The notes beneath the pieces are model-generated. The model saw only the letters and a program-made list of their open reading frames with translations. It was not told where the DNA came from and searched no databases. From positions 112,479-176,478 of the forward strand of contig JBBHKE010003560.1 of assembly GCA_037447655.1 (NCBI GenBank): a DNA stretch of 64,000 nucleotides, in the 5' to 3' direction. Positions 34,942-45,665 of the stretch are shown one piece after another. The DNA comes from Zygnema cylindricum (lineage: Eukaryota; Streptophyta; Zygnematophyceae; Zygnematales; Zygnemataceae). Both the position numbers and the translations under genes were made by a program. The number at the start of each line of letters is the position of its first letter. Within the stretch, counting starts at the first letter, position 1.

Positions 34942-35156
34942 GTTTGTTATCTAAGTGGTGTAGATTTTAAACTGCTTGAGACTATTTTTTAAACTCAGTT
35001 TGAATGTCTTCTCCCGTTATTAGCTTCTTTTTCAAGTTTGATTTCCCTTAACAATCTCAGTTAATACTTCAATTTCTGTTTTATTCCAATTTCAGCTTTC
35101 CCGGTTTCCGCTTCCAGTTTCCGTTTTCCTTTTGAATTTATGCAGATTTTATATTT

Positions 35157-35198
35157 AATCCCGAGGGGGGCAAGGGAGGAGGGAGGAGGGAGGAGATA
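35157..35198. repeat. G-rich tract (GGGAGGA repeats)
   Basis: Short purine run aaggggaggagggaggagg-type on the plus strand. Confidence 0.6.
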
Positions 35199-35539
35199 TT
35201 GAATTGGAAGACATGAGAACGAATGAAAAGAGGTATAAAAACGAGTAGATGTGAGATTAAAGGACAAAGAACTCCTGTTTTGTAGTTGAAATTAAATAAT
35301 GTCTTTGAGATTACAGACAAGCTAAATACCAAAGGAGAATGTAACAGAGTGACCTCTCGGGACTCAAAGAGCTTTCAAGACCTCGAAGGGTCTAAAAAGG
35401 AAACCTGAATCAGGTGCTTACTCTAAATGCTAGGTTCCGATAGCTAAAACGAGACAAAAAGGAGGACAACTAGACGAGGGATATCTAGATAACGGAATTC
35501 TAGACGACGACATTGAAGCTTCGAACAAAGAGTAATTTC

Positions 35540-35865
35540 AACAGTAGGGAGGAGGGGACTAGGAGGATGAAGGAGGGACGCGGGAGGAAAATAAGGAGGA
35601 AGAGGATGAAGAGGAGAGGAGAGGAGAAGAAAGGAGAGGAATGGAGAGGAAAGGAGACAGATGGGAGAGGAGAGAATAGTTGAAGAGAGGAGAGGAGAGG
35701 AGAGAAGAGGAAAGGAGTGGAGAGAAGAGAAGAGAGGGAGACGGGTGAGGAAGAGGAGGGGACGAAGAGGAGGAAGAGGAAGAAAAAAAGGGGAGAGAGA
35801 AGTGAAAAGAAGAGAGGAGGAGGAGGAAGAGGAACAGGAGGAGGGGAGGGAAGGAGGAGGACTAA
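35540..35865. repeat. Purine tract (GGAGA/GGAA)n, about 320 bp
   Basis: The plus strand is almost all A and G. Long frames over it (E/R/G-rich or P/S/L-rich) are repeat artefacts. Mirror symmetry of such tracts could favour triplex DNA. Confidence 0.9.
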
Positions 35866-36061
35866 TACACTGACATTAAGACAGTCTTTACCACAGAAGG
35901 GTGCAAACAAGCTCTTGAAATAAGCGAATGAATTTGAAGTTTATCTCCAAGGAACAGTGGTGGAAAATTTTGCTTCAATGTTCAAACTATATTTTCTATA
36001 CATTATTGTGAACATGAGCATTAGAAGTCTGGAACTATTTAGAAATTCAGTATATCAAATG

Positions 36062-36570
36062 ATGTCACATTGATCACAGTAGATGTCACATTTCTCATAT
36101 GAGATGTCACAATTCTCATATGGGATGGTCAAATTCCTCACATGAGATGTCATATTCCTTACATAAGGTGTCACATTTCTCACATGCATGTCACATTTCT
36201 ATTCCCCACATAAGATGTCACATTTCACTCATGGGATCTCACATTTCACTCATGAGATGTCACATTTCTCTCATGAGATGTCACACATCTCTCATGAGAT
36301 GTCACATTCCTCACATAAGATGTCACATTCCTCACATAAGATGTCACATTCCTCACATAAGATGTCACATTCCTCACACAAGATTTCACATTCCTCACAT
36401 AAGATGTCATATTTCACTCATGGGATGTCACAACGATCACATGAGATTTCACATTTATCATTTACGGTGCACATTTCTCACATAAGGTAGGCATTTCCCA
36501 CATAAGATATCACATTTCTCATATGAGCTGTCACATCTCTCACATGCGATGTCACATTTCTCAGATGTAC
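36062..36570. repeat. 21-bp minisatellite (tcacattcctcacataagat)
   Basis: About 24 units. Central units (36300-36400) are near-identical and flanking ones degenerate. The 7-residue period seen in translation (SHSSHKM) comes from the repeat and is not evidence of a gene. Confidence 0.92.
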
Positions 36571-37106
36571 ATTTGCTGATGTTTGCATGACGGTCAGTTC
36601 AGCCGATGAACTGGTTAAGAAATAGCGGCTTCGCTATGATCGTGAGATGATTTCAAACAAATTACTTGAAAAAAACAGCATTGTACTATAATTTGTAATT
36701 AGCCTGTAAAAACTGTAAAGTAAGTTTACAAAAACGACAGAAAACACTCAAAACGAGAGAAAAATAATTGATGAGCGATTTATTCTTTTGGCAACCAAAA
36801 ATGTCATACATTTTTTGCACAGAAAGGGAAAAATCTTTCCTAAATTGAGCATGTTTATATACACTGATTGACGATGTTGAAATTAATGCCTCTACTCTAC
36901 TTCTACTCCCTCATACTCTAAAAATATCCTCAGCACAAGGATCGTTTAAGCTATGACGTTCTCATTTACATATATACACTTTTAAGTAAAAACTATTCTG
37001 CCAGACTCCGGCTCCCGCCTTTTCAAAAAATACTCTAAACACTAACTTATCTCCACTCTAACTTCCTTTTTTTCAAAATAAGTCTTAAAACACTCAACAA
37101 ACTCCT

Positions 37107-37859
37107 CTATACTCTGAAAAGTTTCTCAGAAAACAGTCGAAATTTCGGCTTCGGCGTTCTAATTAACAAGTGTAAAATGGATTCTTCCGCAACAAAGTAA
37201 TCTGTGAGAGTCCGGCTTCCGTCCTTCAACTCCAGTCCAGAAGAGACAAGTTTTTGTTGACTTGGAGGGATCCCATTCAAGCTTTGAATCTTCACTTTGA
37301 CTTCTCCGACCGTATCCGTACCGTCGAACTCCAAACTGATCGCTTTCTGGGAGCAAGATTTTATGTAGATATAATGTTTCTTTTCCTCTCTCCTTTGACT
37401 TATTAACAAGTATAAAGTCGAATCTTCCCATACATTGTAGTCGGAGAGAGTTTTTGCATTTTGAAGGCGACTTTCGCCGTAAATCAAAACCTGGTTTTCC
37501 GGAAGGATTCCCTCCCTCTCCCATATTTTGGTCTTCACACTACTAATGGTGTCGGAGCTTGTCACTTCTAAAGCAAAATCCTTTCTCGCCTTCGCTATTT
37601 TGACAAAGATTTGTTTTTCTACCGGACTCCGGGAAAACTTTACATTCAAAAGGATAGTGGAGTCTTTTGGGATGTCATAATCAAAAAGCGTGTTTCCGTT
37701 TTCTAACTCCTTTCCGGAAAAAAATAACCGTTGTTGAGTGAGAGGAACTCCTCTTTTATCCCAAATCTTTAGTTTTAGGTTATCTATGGAATCGGATTTT
37801 TCAACCACCAAATCCATGGTTTTCTCGCTCGAATCCTTTACATATATTGTGAAAGGCAT
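37107..37859 (-). CDS. Triple ubiquitin-like domain protein (right copy)
   Basis: Inverted copy of the gene at 32934-33683: 250 aa against 249. The proteins are identical until the last 20 residues. There this copy has one extra residue (TPKPKFRLF instead of TPKKFRLF) and Leu for Ile near the end (SEKLFRV). The three ubiquitin-like domains lack C-terminal Gly-Gly. Start at 37859 follows a leader intron equivalent to the left one. The 3' flank (37060-37106) is only moderately similar to the left copy, so the near-perfect identity stops at the end of the coding region. Both copies are open and have the same promoter sequence, so both may be expressed. Role unknown. Confidence 0.85.
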   Translation of the reverse strand: MPFTIYVKDSSEKTMDLVVEKSDSIDNLKLKIWDKRGVPLTQQRLFFSGKELENGNTLFDYDIPKDSTILLNVKFSRSPVEKQIFVKIAKARKDFALEVTSSDTISSVKTKIWEREGILPENQVLIYGESRLQNAKTLSDYNVWEDSTLYLLISQRREEKKHYIYIKSCSQKAISLEFDGTDTVGEVKVKIQSLNGIPPSQQKLVSSGLELKDGSRTLTDYFVAEESILHLLIRTPKPKFRLFSEKLFRV

Positions 37860-37870
37860 ACTTCCTTCTC

Positions 37871-37959
37871 CTAAAAAAAAAAATGAATAGAAATCAAAAT
37901 AGAGACAATAATATAAACAGTAATTAAGTGAAAGAAGAATGAGAAAAGACAAATGTAAC
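37871..37959 (-). other. 5' UTR intron of tri-UBL gene (right)
   Basis: Exact counterpart of 32834-32922, with the same donor and T-run acceptor. Confidence 0.65.
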
Positions 37960-38064
37960 CTTGTCAACAAGGAGAGGATTTATGGATGTAGATGACGGAA
38001 GACCAAGCGTCTCTACAGTACAGTACTATATTTTTTGATAATAATAATAGACTCGCCACTCTCA

Positions 38065-38072
38065 CTTATATA
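38065..38072 (-). promoter_or_regulatory. Candidate TATA box of tri-UBL gene (right)
   Basis: TATATAAG on the minus strand, the counterpart of 32721-32728. Confidence 0.5.
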
Positions 38073-39151
38073 TCTAGTTATGCTTCAGTACTGAGGCGCG
38101 TCTCCAGCGAACCGCTTTTTGGGTCAAACTAGGACAAGGACGCAGCTGCGGCGTCAGCCGTCGGATTCTAAATTCGGTGACGAATCGGACGGATATTTCG
38201 GCGTCACATACTCACATTCAATCTCGGCAGAAGAGCGCCGCCGCCATTTGGCCGGCATTCCGTACGTTTGCCTAAATTCAGCAGCCGGTCAACAACAGTG
38301 GTTCCAGGCTCCAGGCGCTGGCAAGTACGTACGGATAAGTTTGGCCTACGTGCCGAAGAAATTAATTTACACGTGTCGTCCTTAAAGCCCATCGACGGCA
38401 AAGTAGATGACTATTATTGTCACCGGCACTATTCCTAGGCCTGCCACAGTTAAACCTACGTTGTAGAACTGGTACCGTACCGTACTGTATTTTAGTCTTC
38501 AACCGGTAAAACGAACAGGTACGGTTCGGTGCGGTACTGTACCTGTAGTATTTATTGTACCTGCGGGATGGTACTGTTAGCGTCAAGAAATTTTAAGAAT
38601 GAAAAGTACATTAGTATTAATTAGGCGATTTTAAGGTGTCATGCTGTATTGGGTACAAATTTTGTCTTTTGACCATAAGCGTGTGAAATGACATAGACAC
38701 GCGTCAGCGGTACTGTCGCGGAAATAGAGATTGTGTTTTGTACAAAAAAAAAAAAATCGAGATAAGCAGCCTGGTTTGTATTTTAGCGTACACCTGTCTA
38801 CAAAGCCATTCATTACAAATTTTAGGCGTTTCTGTCGTGGTTACAGCCGTACAGTTGTAAGCTTCCCCTTTTCTCTTTTTTTTGGCTTTTATTTTTTCTT
38901 TTTTTTTCCGTTTGTCGTTCGATAATTTTGTCATTTTCTGTTGTCACTTTTTCCTGTGGCTTCTACCTCATACGTCGCTTCACGTGACGTCATGACTACT
39001 AGGCGTGAAAATCGCGATCGTGATTTGTCGGTGGCGACCGTCGCTACTCCCGCGAAATGAAATGTAGCCAAAAGGCTATTTTGACGTTATCAACGCAGTC
39101 TGCGTAGCAGTGTTGCAATACTACAAACATCAGTACTGCCGTACAGTACAG

Positions 39152-39765
39152 TACACCGCCAATCGCTATTAGAGTAAATAACGCTAATTCGGTGCCCTTT
39201 TTAAAAAAAAAAAAACCTGAAATACAATCCATAATTCTATTTTTTCCATTATTCTAAGGGTGTGTCCCCATGTACCGGTAACTTAGCGAAATTATTTTGT
39301 ATTTTAGCGCGGATCCGCCGGGTTTTTTTTCAATTCGGGTTAATAATGGAAGTACACTGCGATGGAAGTAGTGTGGCGTACGGACAGGGTATCTCCGTAC
39401 GAAATGGTACTTTTTGAATTACAAAGGCATAAAAAGACACTTAACATTATTGCGCACACATGTGAATGTGCACTGGAAGAAAGAGACGCAAACTCGTCGA
39501 TAAAAATCACGTTCTCATATGTTCGTCTGTCGACTGTGTGAACAACGCGACGGTGTACGAAATGTCAGAATTTGTACGGATGCACATATTACTGTAGACA
39601 TTTTAAGGGCGGGTATTTATTATTCAGGACAACCCAAATTACAGTTAGGGATTAATTAGTATATATATTTTTTTCAAAAAAAAAATAATTCCCGATTAGT
39701 GTCAATAACACTAATTTTTTTTTTACGCTATTTATTCCTTTACTCTAATAGCGATTGACGGTGTA
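39152..39765. mobile_element. CACCG-type MITE G2 (614 bp)
   Basis: Ends TACACCGCCAATCGCTATTA / TAATAGCGATTGACGGTGTA. It provides the empty site for the family B insertion in G1. It forms the outer end of the right arm. Confidence 0.92.
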
Positions 39766-40421
39766 CTTGTGCAGTACTATGTTGCGTATCGAGGACCCGA
39801 TCTGTACCATATTTTGCAAACCCGATAATTGATATATCGTCTCGATATAGTAAGAGGCTCAATATCGAGCTATTTTGACGATTGATCTTCTCGACATGCC
39901 GATAAATTTATGCCGCGATATATCGAAGCGATGTTGGGTTCCAAAAAAAATTCAAAAGCCCCCTTGATGTTTTGATGATTTTAGTGGAATGCGCTGTTCG
40001 AATTTTACATATGTAAACCTCCACAACTGTGACTATTGGTAATTATTGAAACAATATTTTCATCCATCACTTCAGACCTTGTCTTTTCAGAACCATCCAT
40101 GAACAAGGCTGTCGTTGCTCAGCAATACCAAACACACTAAAATTCAAATAATTATGGTCAAACAAATTACAAAAAACAAACTCCATTGGATCCACCATCA
40201 GGTAATCTGTTCATACAACTGATTTATATATCCTCCACAAGCTGATATTTCTATCCACCAGGCAAGACGATAAACCGCAGGCTAACAATTGCACAGCCTG
40301 CTTTTTTATGTTGCACACTATCAGTTATTATATGCTTTTCTATGCACACTAACAGTTATCATATGCTTTTTCATGCAACCAATTATCCTTTTAGTAGAAG
40401 CCGCCATCTGATGTCGAAGAG
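39766..40421. other. Intergenic, 3' side of the Hsp70-like gene
   Basis: No gene recognised. It contains a short CGATATATCG-rich stretch near 39830-39920 and a 31-bp direct repeat at 40318-40375 (ctatcagttattatatgctttt type). Confidence 0.4.
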
Positions 40422-42351
40422 TCAAGACTCAAATCTTACTGGCAACTTCGATGAATTTTCTCCTTCCTCGAAATTGATTCCACGCGCCGTCACTTCGATA
40501 CAGGTCTTCCCAAAAGACATGCTGACCTCAACCTTCCTTTTTAACCCAAGCCTGGTGTCAGGCATGTCCACTGTAAATGTGCCCTCCAGTACCACTCCTG
40601 GCTCGTCAACAAACTTGGGTGACGTCAATTCGGTACTATACACTGAGATTCCCATACTTACGTGAGAAGCCTCCACTGGAGTGAAAACTTTCTTTACGAC
40701 CGAATCTGTCTCAACTGTTGCTCCATTTGTCACAAATACTTCAAACACTTTGCGGCATCTAACTTCTCCGTTGCTGTAGACCCTCCGTTTGCTTTCTGGA
40801 TCACCATCCTCAAAGAGCTTGGAAACACTTATTCCGTACGTTTTTCGTGCAACTCTTGAAAGAATTTTTTCCGGATGCAGAATCTGCAGCAGCGCTCCGT
40901 GACAGATGGCGGCACCGGGACTGGGCGGCACCACAAACTGTTCAACTGCAGCCCTACTCTTGAAATTCTCCTTCAGTCTCTCAATGAGATAGGCGTTTTC
41001 TGAGAACCCCCCCACTGCAAGAATGGCTTTGCATTTCCCAGCTTTTGACAGTTGTGCCCTCACAAGCCTGATCACTTCATTTACTTCGGGGTCGAAAATT
41101 CCCCTCATATCCTCACGCGAAAGCTCTATCACATAAAAAAAAGGTTCATTCGCACCCGTCTTCTCCCAAGCAGTCGCAAGCTTGCTCGGAAGGTCAAAGG
41201 TTATCACGTCCTCCTCACCACTGACAACATAAAAATGCAACATCCATTGTCAACAAAATTATGATTGTTCAGAAGAATAAAGCTGCGGGATATTCTTGAG
41301 GGAACATGAGTACAACCGCATACAGACACAAGTTATCTCACAACGAAGAAACAAGAATCTCAAAAGTGAAACTAAGTGGGACATGTACCTCGATTTCTCT
41401 CAAATTTCAGGTTTTGACAGGATCAATGCGATCTCACCAGAATGCTTTCTTGATTTCATCCCATTGCTTTAACAGCTTTACTACCATGCCCGGATCCTCC
41501 TGCAAAAAGCTACGTAAACAGCTTATCCTCTGGTTTAAAAAAATAAAAAAACGGTCGTCGAGGAAGGAAGACCCGCACAGTCCTCCACTGCTCCTTGTTA
41601 CCTCTCTCACCTCCGCTCCATCTCCCACCTTCTCATGAACCACAATGTCCACTGTGCCTCCTCCCGCGTCAAGAACCAATATTCTGTCTTTTTTCTGCAC
41701 TGTGACCGCCTGCTTGTGGAAGCAATATGTGGAGGCTGCCTCTGGCTCCAGAATGATGCTCAGAGGCGGAGAACCTTTGACAGTCATCCCGGCTTCTCGG
41801 GCAAGATCGCGCATTTTGTGTTTCGCCTTTTCTTCCCAGATAGCGGGCACAGTGAGCGCCCACTCTATTTCCTTCATTCGCACGTGTGGGCCATATCTTT
41901 TATGCAGCTCTTCCAGAACAAACTCGGACATGCCTCGCAAGTAGTCGGCAATCGCCATGTCAGCAGTAACACCGGGAGGAAGACCGGTTTGGATTTCCGG
42001 CATGCCTTTATCGGACAACTGGAGCTTGAATCGCTTCAGAATGTATCCTGCAGGTCTTTCTGCCTCTGGTCTACCGCTAGTCTTACTTTGTGCAGCAGTG
42101 AGTTCTTTGGTGTAACCGACGACGGCCTTCCAGCCCCACTCACGTGCGACCCAGGCATTGCGTTGGTCCAGCATGTACCAAATCGCAGTTGGCGTTTTGC
42201 AGTACTTCATCGCAGCCTTTTCCTGTGCCGGCCAAATCTCGATGAGGAAAACATCGTCAGGAAAGTCCTTGCGAGCGTATGCGACGCCGGAAAACGTGGT
42301 TCCGAAGTCGAGAGCGACGACGAATCGACCGCCATGGGGCTGGGATGACAT
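40422..42351 (-). CDS. HSPA12-type Hsp70-like ATPase (2 exons)
   Basis: Exon 1 is 42351-41438 and exon 2 is 41220-40422. The donor CTG|GTGAGA and acceptor gttgtcag join in phase to give 570 aa. The N-terminus has the actin-fold phosphate-1 motif VALDFGTTFSGVAYA (residues about 11-25). Phosphate-2 LVLDAGGGTVDIVV is near 223-236, followed by SSGGLCGSSFLDDRF. The adenosine motif AILAVGGFSENAYLI lies in exon 2. This set, the length and the lack of a canonical peptide-binding domain fit the HSPA12 subfamily. In that subfamily the ATPase domain is divergent and clients are poorly known; a cytosolic location is likely because no signal peptide is seen. The exon-exon junction falls in KKAFC-GEED. A long antisense frame (41635-42348, plus) is a shadow. 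TATA-like TATAAAAA lies only about 10 bp before the ATG. Confidence 0.9.
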
Positions 42352-42514
42352 GGCCGAAGGTTTTTATATTCCTCTTATTTTAACTTTTGCAGAGGTGACA
42401 GAGAATCCATTCTCTATCACCAGGAAGATGGAAATTGGCTATCAACACACGGAATTCCTTCAACAAACAAAAAACAAAAAACAAAAAACTTTTCCCCACT
42501 TTTTTTAATTTGTA

Positions 42515-43928
42515 TTTCCTATGATTAACGCATGAAAGACTTCGTGTCGTTTTCCCTCATAACTTGGTAAAAAACGAAACAATCCGTACCAAAAAAATGA
42601 AATTATCATCGTACAAGTTGCATTACCTTGAAACTTTATACGTGCAGTACACCGCGAATCGTAATTAGAGTAGATTACTCTAATTCGGTCGCTCGAAATT
42701 TCGACTCTATCACATCAAATAGAGTAATCGATTCTAATTTTTTCATTATTCTAATTCAGGTGAGGTTTAATTAGCGTAAAAAAATCTAATATTGCTTATT
42801 TTTAAATAGTGTGGAGTACGGACGTCGTCTGACTGTGCAAAATTGTGCATTTATAAGTAAAAGGTACAAATAATGATATAATAGAATCGCGCTCGCATGT
42901 GAAATCGGACTAAACGAAAAATCAATCACATCGAAAAAAAGCCGTTCGCATAAATCTCGTCCGTCGACATCATCGTCGCCAGTGTGAACATTAACTGACA
43001 TTCAGTGCGACAAATAGTAATAGCCTCATAATGACGTCAATACTATACGGACTGACAGATTTTGTACGTCTACGTAATTTAGTGTTCATATTTATCGCGC
43101 ACATAAATATCACCGACATAACCCAATATAGAATACTTAAATAAATTAGAGTAAACTTCATAGTTGACAAAGCTCTATTACATAAATTAGCGTTCATTAC
43201 TCTAATTTTTTTTTTTGGTTTCTTTACTCTAATTTTTTCATTACTCTAATTACGACTCGCGGTGTAGTATAATGTCTAGCGCGATGCAAATTGTTGTTTA
43301 ACGCATTTCAACCCATTTTCGCGTCCTTCCATCACATGTTCAAACTTTACATCAAACCACCCCGAGAGGTGATTTTAAATATAGTCAAAAAAGGTGAGCG
43401 AATAGGCAGACGCTATCGCACGTGTCTGAAGTTTTTTACATTTTTAGTGCGCGGAGTACCAAAAAAAAACACACTACACGTTTCCAGCTTGTGCGTACTG
43501 TTTTCCATGCGCTGATTTCCTTACGGGGGTCGTCTCTCTCAAACACACGTGTTTTTCACACATACGGCGTAGTAAAGACTTTGGCCACCTGTCGGTAAGT
43601 GGGAAGACAAAAAACGAAAACGCATTTCTGTGCGACATCGAAAGGTATTTTAGGGTTTCGACACGTCGACAATGTGGCGTACGGACATTACGAAGTCACA
43701 CAAATTGCAGAGCGTGTGGAAAAGCGCCTCAAATTGAAGCCGAGTGGAAGTTTCGCCTCATTTTGTGTACCACTTCATCTGTCACATTGTTTCGTACACA
43801 TCTACGTAAGTCACTTTTATACGTGACAAGTTTTTTGAGTTTACATCCGAATGCTCTGAAAGTTGTACGGAGAATCCTTGTTAAATAACAAAGTAACAAG
43901 ACTAAGTTTCGGTTACATGCGAAAGTAC
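42515..43928. mobile_element. MITE family H, copy 1, with nested C2
   Basis: Homologous in reverse to 57793-58478. The right end is CATGCGAAAGTACCC; the left end is degenerate. The CACCG-type element 42648-43266 is inserted inside. Confidence 0.7.
42648..43266. mobile_element. CACCG-type MITE C2 (619 bp)
   Basis: Ends TACACCGCGAATCGTAATTA / TAATTACGACTCGCGGTGTA. The empty site (tacagTAgtatg) is seen in family H copy 2 near 58.33 kb, which shows a TA duplication. Confidence 0.92.
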
Positions 43929-43931
43929 CCT

Positions 43932-44423
43932 AACACTAATCGGGATTTATTTTTTTTGAAAAAAAATATATATACTTATTAATCCCTAACTCTAATTTGA
44001 GTTGTCCTGAATAATAAATACCCGCCCTTTCGATGTCTACAGTAATATGGGTACCCGTACAAAATATAACAATTCGTACGCCGTCGCGTTGTTCACACGG
44101 TCGACAGACGATCATATGAGAACGTGATTTTTGTCGACGAGTTTTTGTCTCTTTTTTCCAGTGCACATTCACATGTGTGCGCAATAATGTTAAGTGCCTT
44201 TTTATGCCTTTGTTATTCAAAAAGTACCATTTCATACGGAGATACCTTGTCCGTACGCCACACTATTTCCATTGCAGTGTACTTCCATTTTTAACGCTAA
44301 TTGAAAACACACCCTAATTAGAATAATGGAAAAAATAGAATTATGGATTGTAGTTCAGGTTTTCTTTTTTGAAAAAAGGGCACCGAATTAGCGTTAAATA
44401 CTCTAATAGCGATTGGCGGTGTA
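43932..44423. mobile_element. Truncated CACCG-type MITE G3
   Basis: Matches G1 and G2 but lacks the left terminus; it starts at aacactaatcggg, next to the end of element H. The right end TAATAGCGATTGGCGGTGTA is intact. It lacks the 65-bp J-like block present in G1 and G2. Confidence 0.8.
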
Positions 44424-45193
44424 CTGTACAGTACACCTTGAATCGTTATTAGCTTTATGTACTCTATATCGACACCCCAAAATTTTGACATTGATACCTT
44501 AAATATAATAAATTACACTATTTAAGGGCGTGGACTACAACCTGCCACGTCCCTTGGCACTAAATTGGAATGAATGACACTAATTTTTTCTTTACACTAA
44601 TAATTTCTATACGGTAAATAATGATTCACGGTGTAGTGTAAAGCAATTGGCCAATTGGTAGTGCAGGGGAAAAAATAGTCTTAAAAGTTAAATTGTAGCT
44701 TGAAGGGTCGTAATTTAAAGGCGTCGATTGAATTTTCAACAGTAATAGGTGGTTCAAAGTGTTTGTCGTTTTCGGCTCATAGCCGCAAGTGATTGAACCG
44801 TAAAAGCTCAATGATAAAAATAGTTATGGGAAATCGGCCAACCTGTTATGGTGTTACATTGGAAAAAAATAAAAAACAAGGTACGTTGAAACAGTTTTAC
44901 CGTAAAGCAGTGGTGTTTTTTCACATAATTTTTGTTCTTCTCGTACTTTTATGATTTTTGCTTTGCCCTTTTTCTAAAAGGGAAAAGCACTGTAGTCGCA
45001 TTCGTCTCTGGTGACAAGGATAATTGATCGTCGATTTTTTGTGTGTAAGATCTTGAGCCGTTGAGTGTTTTGAGTTTTGATTGGCGTCTCTAGTGACAAC
45101 GATAATTGATTGACGATTGTTTTTGTGTAAGATCGTGAGGCGTTGAGTGATTTGAGTTTTGATTGGATGTGTCATGTCCCAATTTTGATGTAA
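44269..45193. repeat. 0.92-kb direct duplication, copy 1
   Basis: About 95% identical to 45666-46603. It includes the end of a G element, MITE K1 and 0.55 kb of other sequence (gtaaagcaattggccaatt... to caattttgatgtaa). Inside, a segment around gtgacaa(g/c)gataattgatcg is itself repeated twice. Confidence 0.9.
44432..44635. mobile_element. CACCT/CACCG-type MITE K1 (204 bp)
   Basis: Ends TACACCTTGAATCGTTATTA / TAAATAATGATTCACGGTGTA. It is duplicated as K2 at 45829-46032. Confidence 0.8.
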
Positions 45194-45665
45194 CTAGTAA
45201 ATCAACGCCCGTTACACGGGCAAGTACCCTGCCTAGTTTATCATGCCCGTACTACGGACGCACGGCAACGCTACACCGCGAATTGTTATAAATGTCAAAT
45301 TTTAAATAGTGTTGAAGAAAATGTAACTTAATTGATGCTAAATAAGTGTTTTTTTTTTTTTTGTAATTTATAATAATGTATTCTAATTTCGGCATTATGC
45401 TAATTTGGGAACAGCAAAAATGGATTATTCGCCGTACGATTATATACATTAATATATGTATCCGTACAAAATATGATAAATCGTACGCCGTCTTGAAATT
45501 AAATATCCGTACATGTCAAACTAATTTACGTGTCAGAATAATCCCGTTTTTTTAGCGCACGTTCCTATATGTGCGCGTCTGCTTTAATTCATTTTTTGTA
45601 AAATTTTCACTTGAAAAGTTTCATTTATGTACGGTCTGGCATAGACCGTACACCACACTATTTAG
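45194..45665. mobile_element. Fragment of a D-type MITE between the duplicated copies
   Basis: 45272-45665 starts TACACCGCGAATTGTTATA. It matches element D in reverse (gtacggtctg, cgtacgccgtc and acgtgtcagaataatcccg are shared) and ends at the junction with the second duplicate at cacactattta. Confidence 0.7.

Larger units (their letters stand above)
37070..39765. repeat. Right arm of large inverted duplication
   Basis: Reverse complement of 30380-33730 without the family B insertion. Its outer limit coincides with the end of MITE G2 (39765); sequence beyond is not shared with the left side. Confidence 0.92.

Noticed and set aside
36099-36490. Histidine/serine repeat protein
   Set aside because: Pure minisatellite translation with a 21-bp period and no start context or splice support.
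36062-36570. CRISPR-like array
   Set aside because: Units are contiguous and degenerate with no unique spacers, and the genome is eukaryotic.
41635-42348. 237-codon plus-strand frame opposite the Hsp70-like gene
   Set aside because: It is a shadow frame of exon 1 and matches no protein family.
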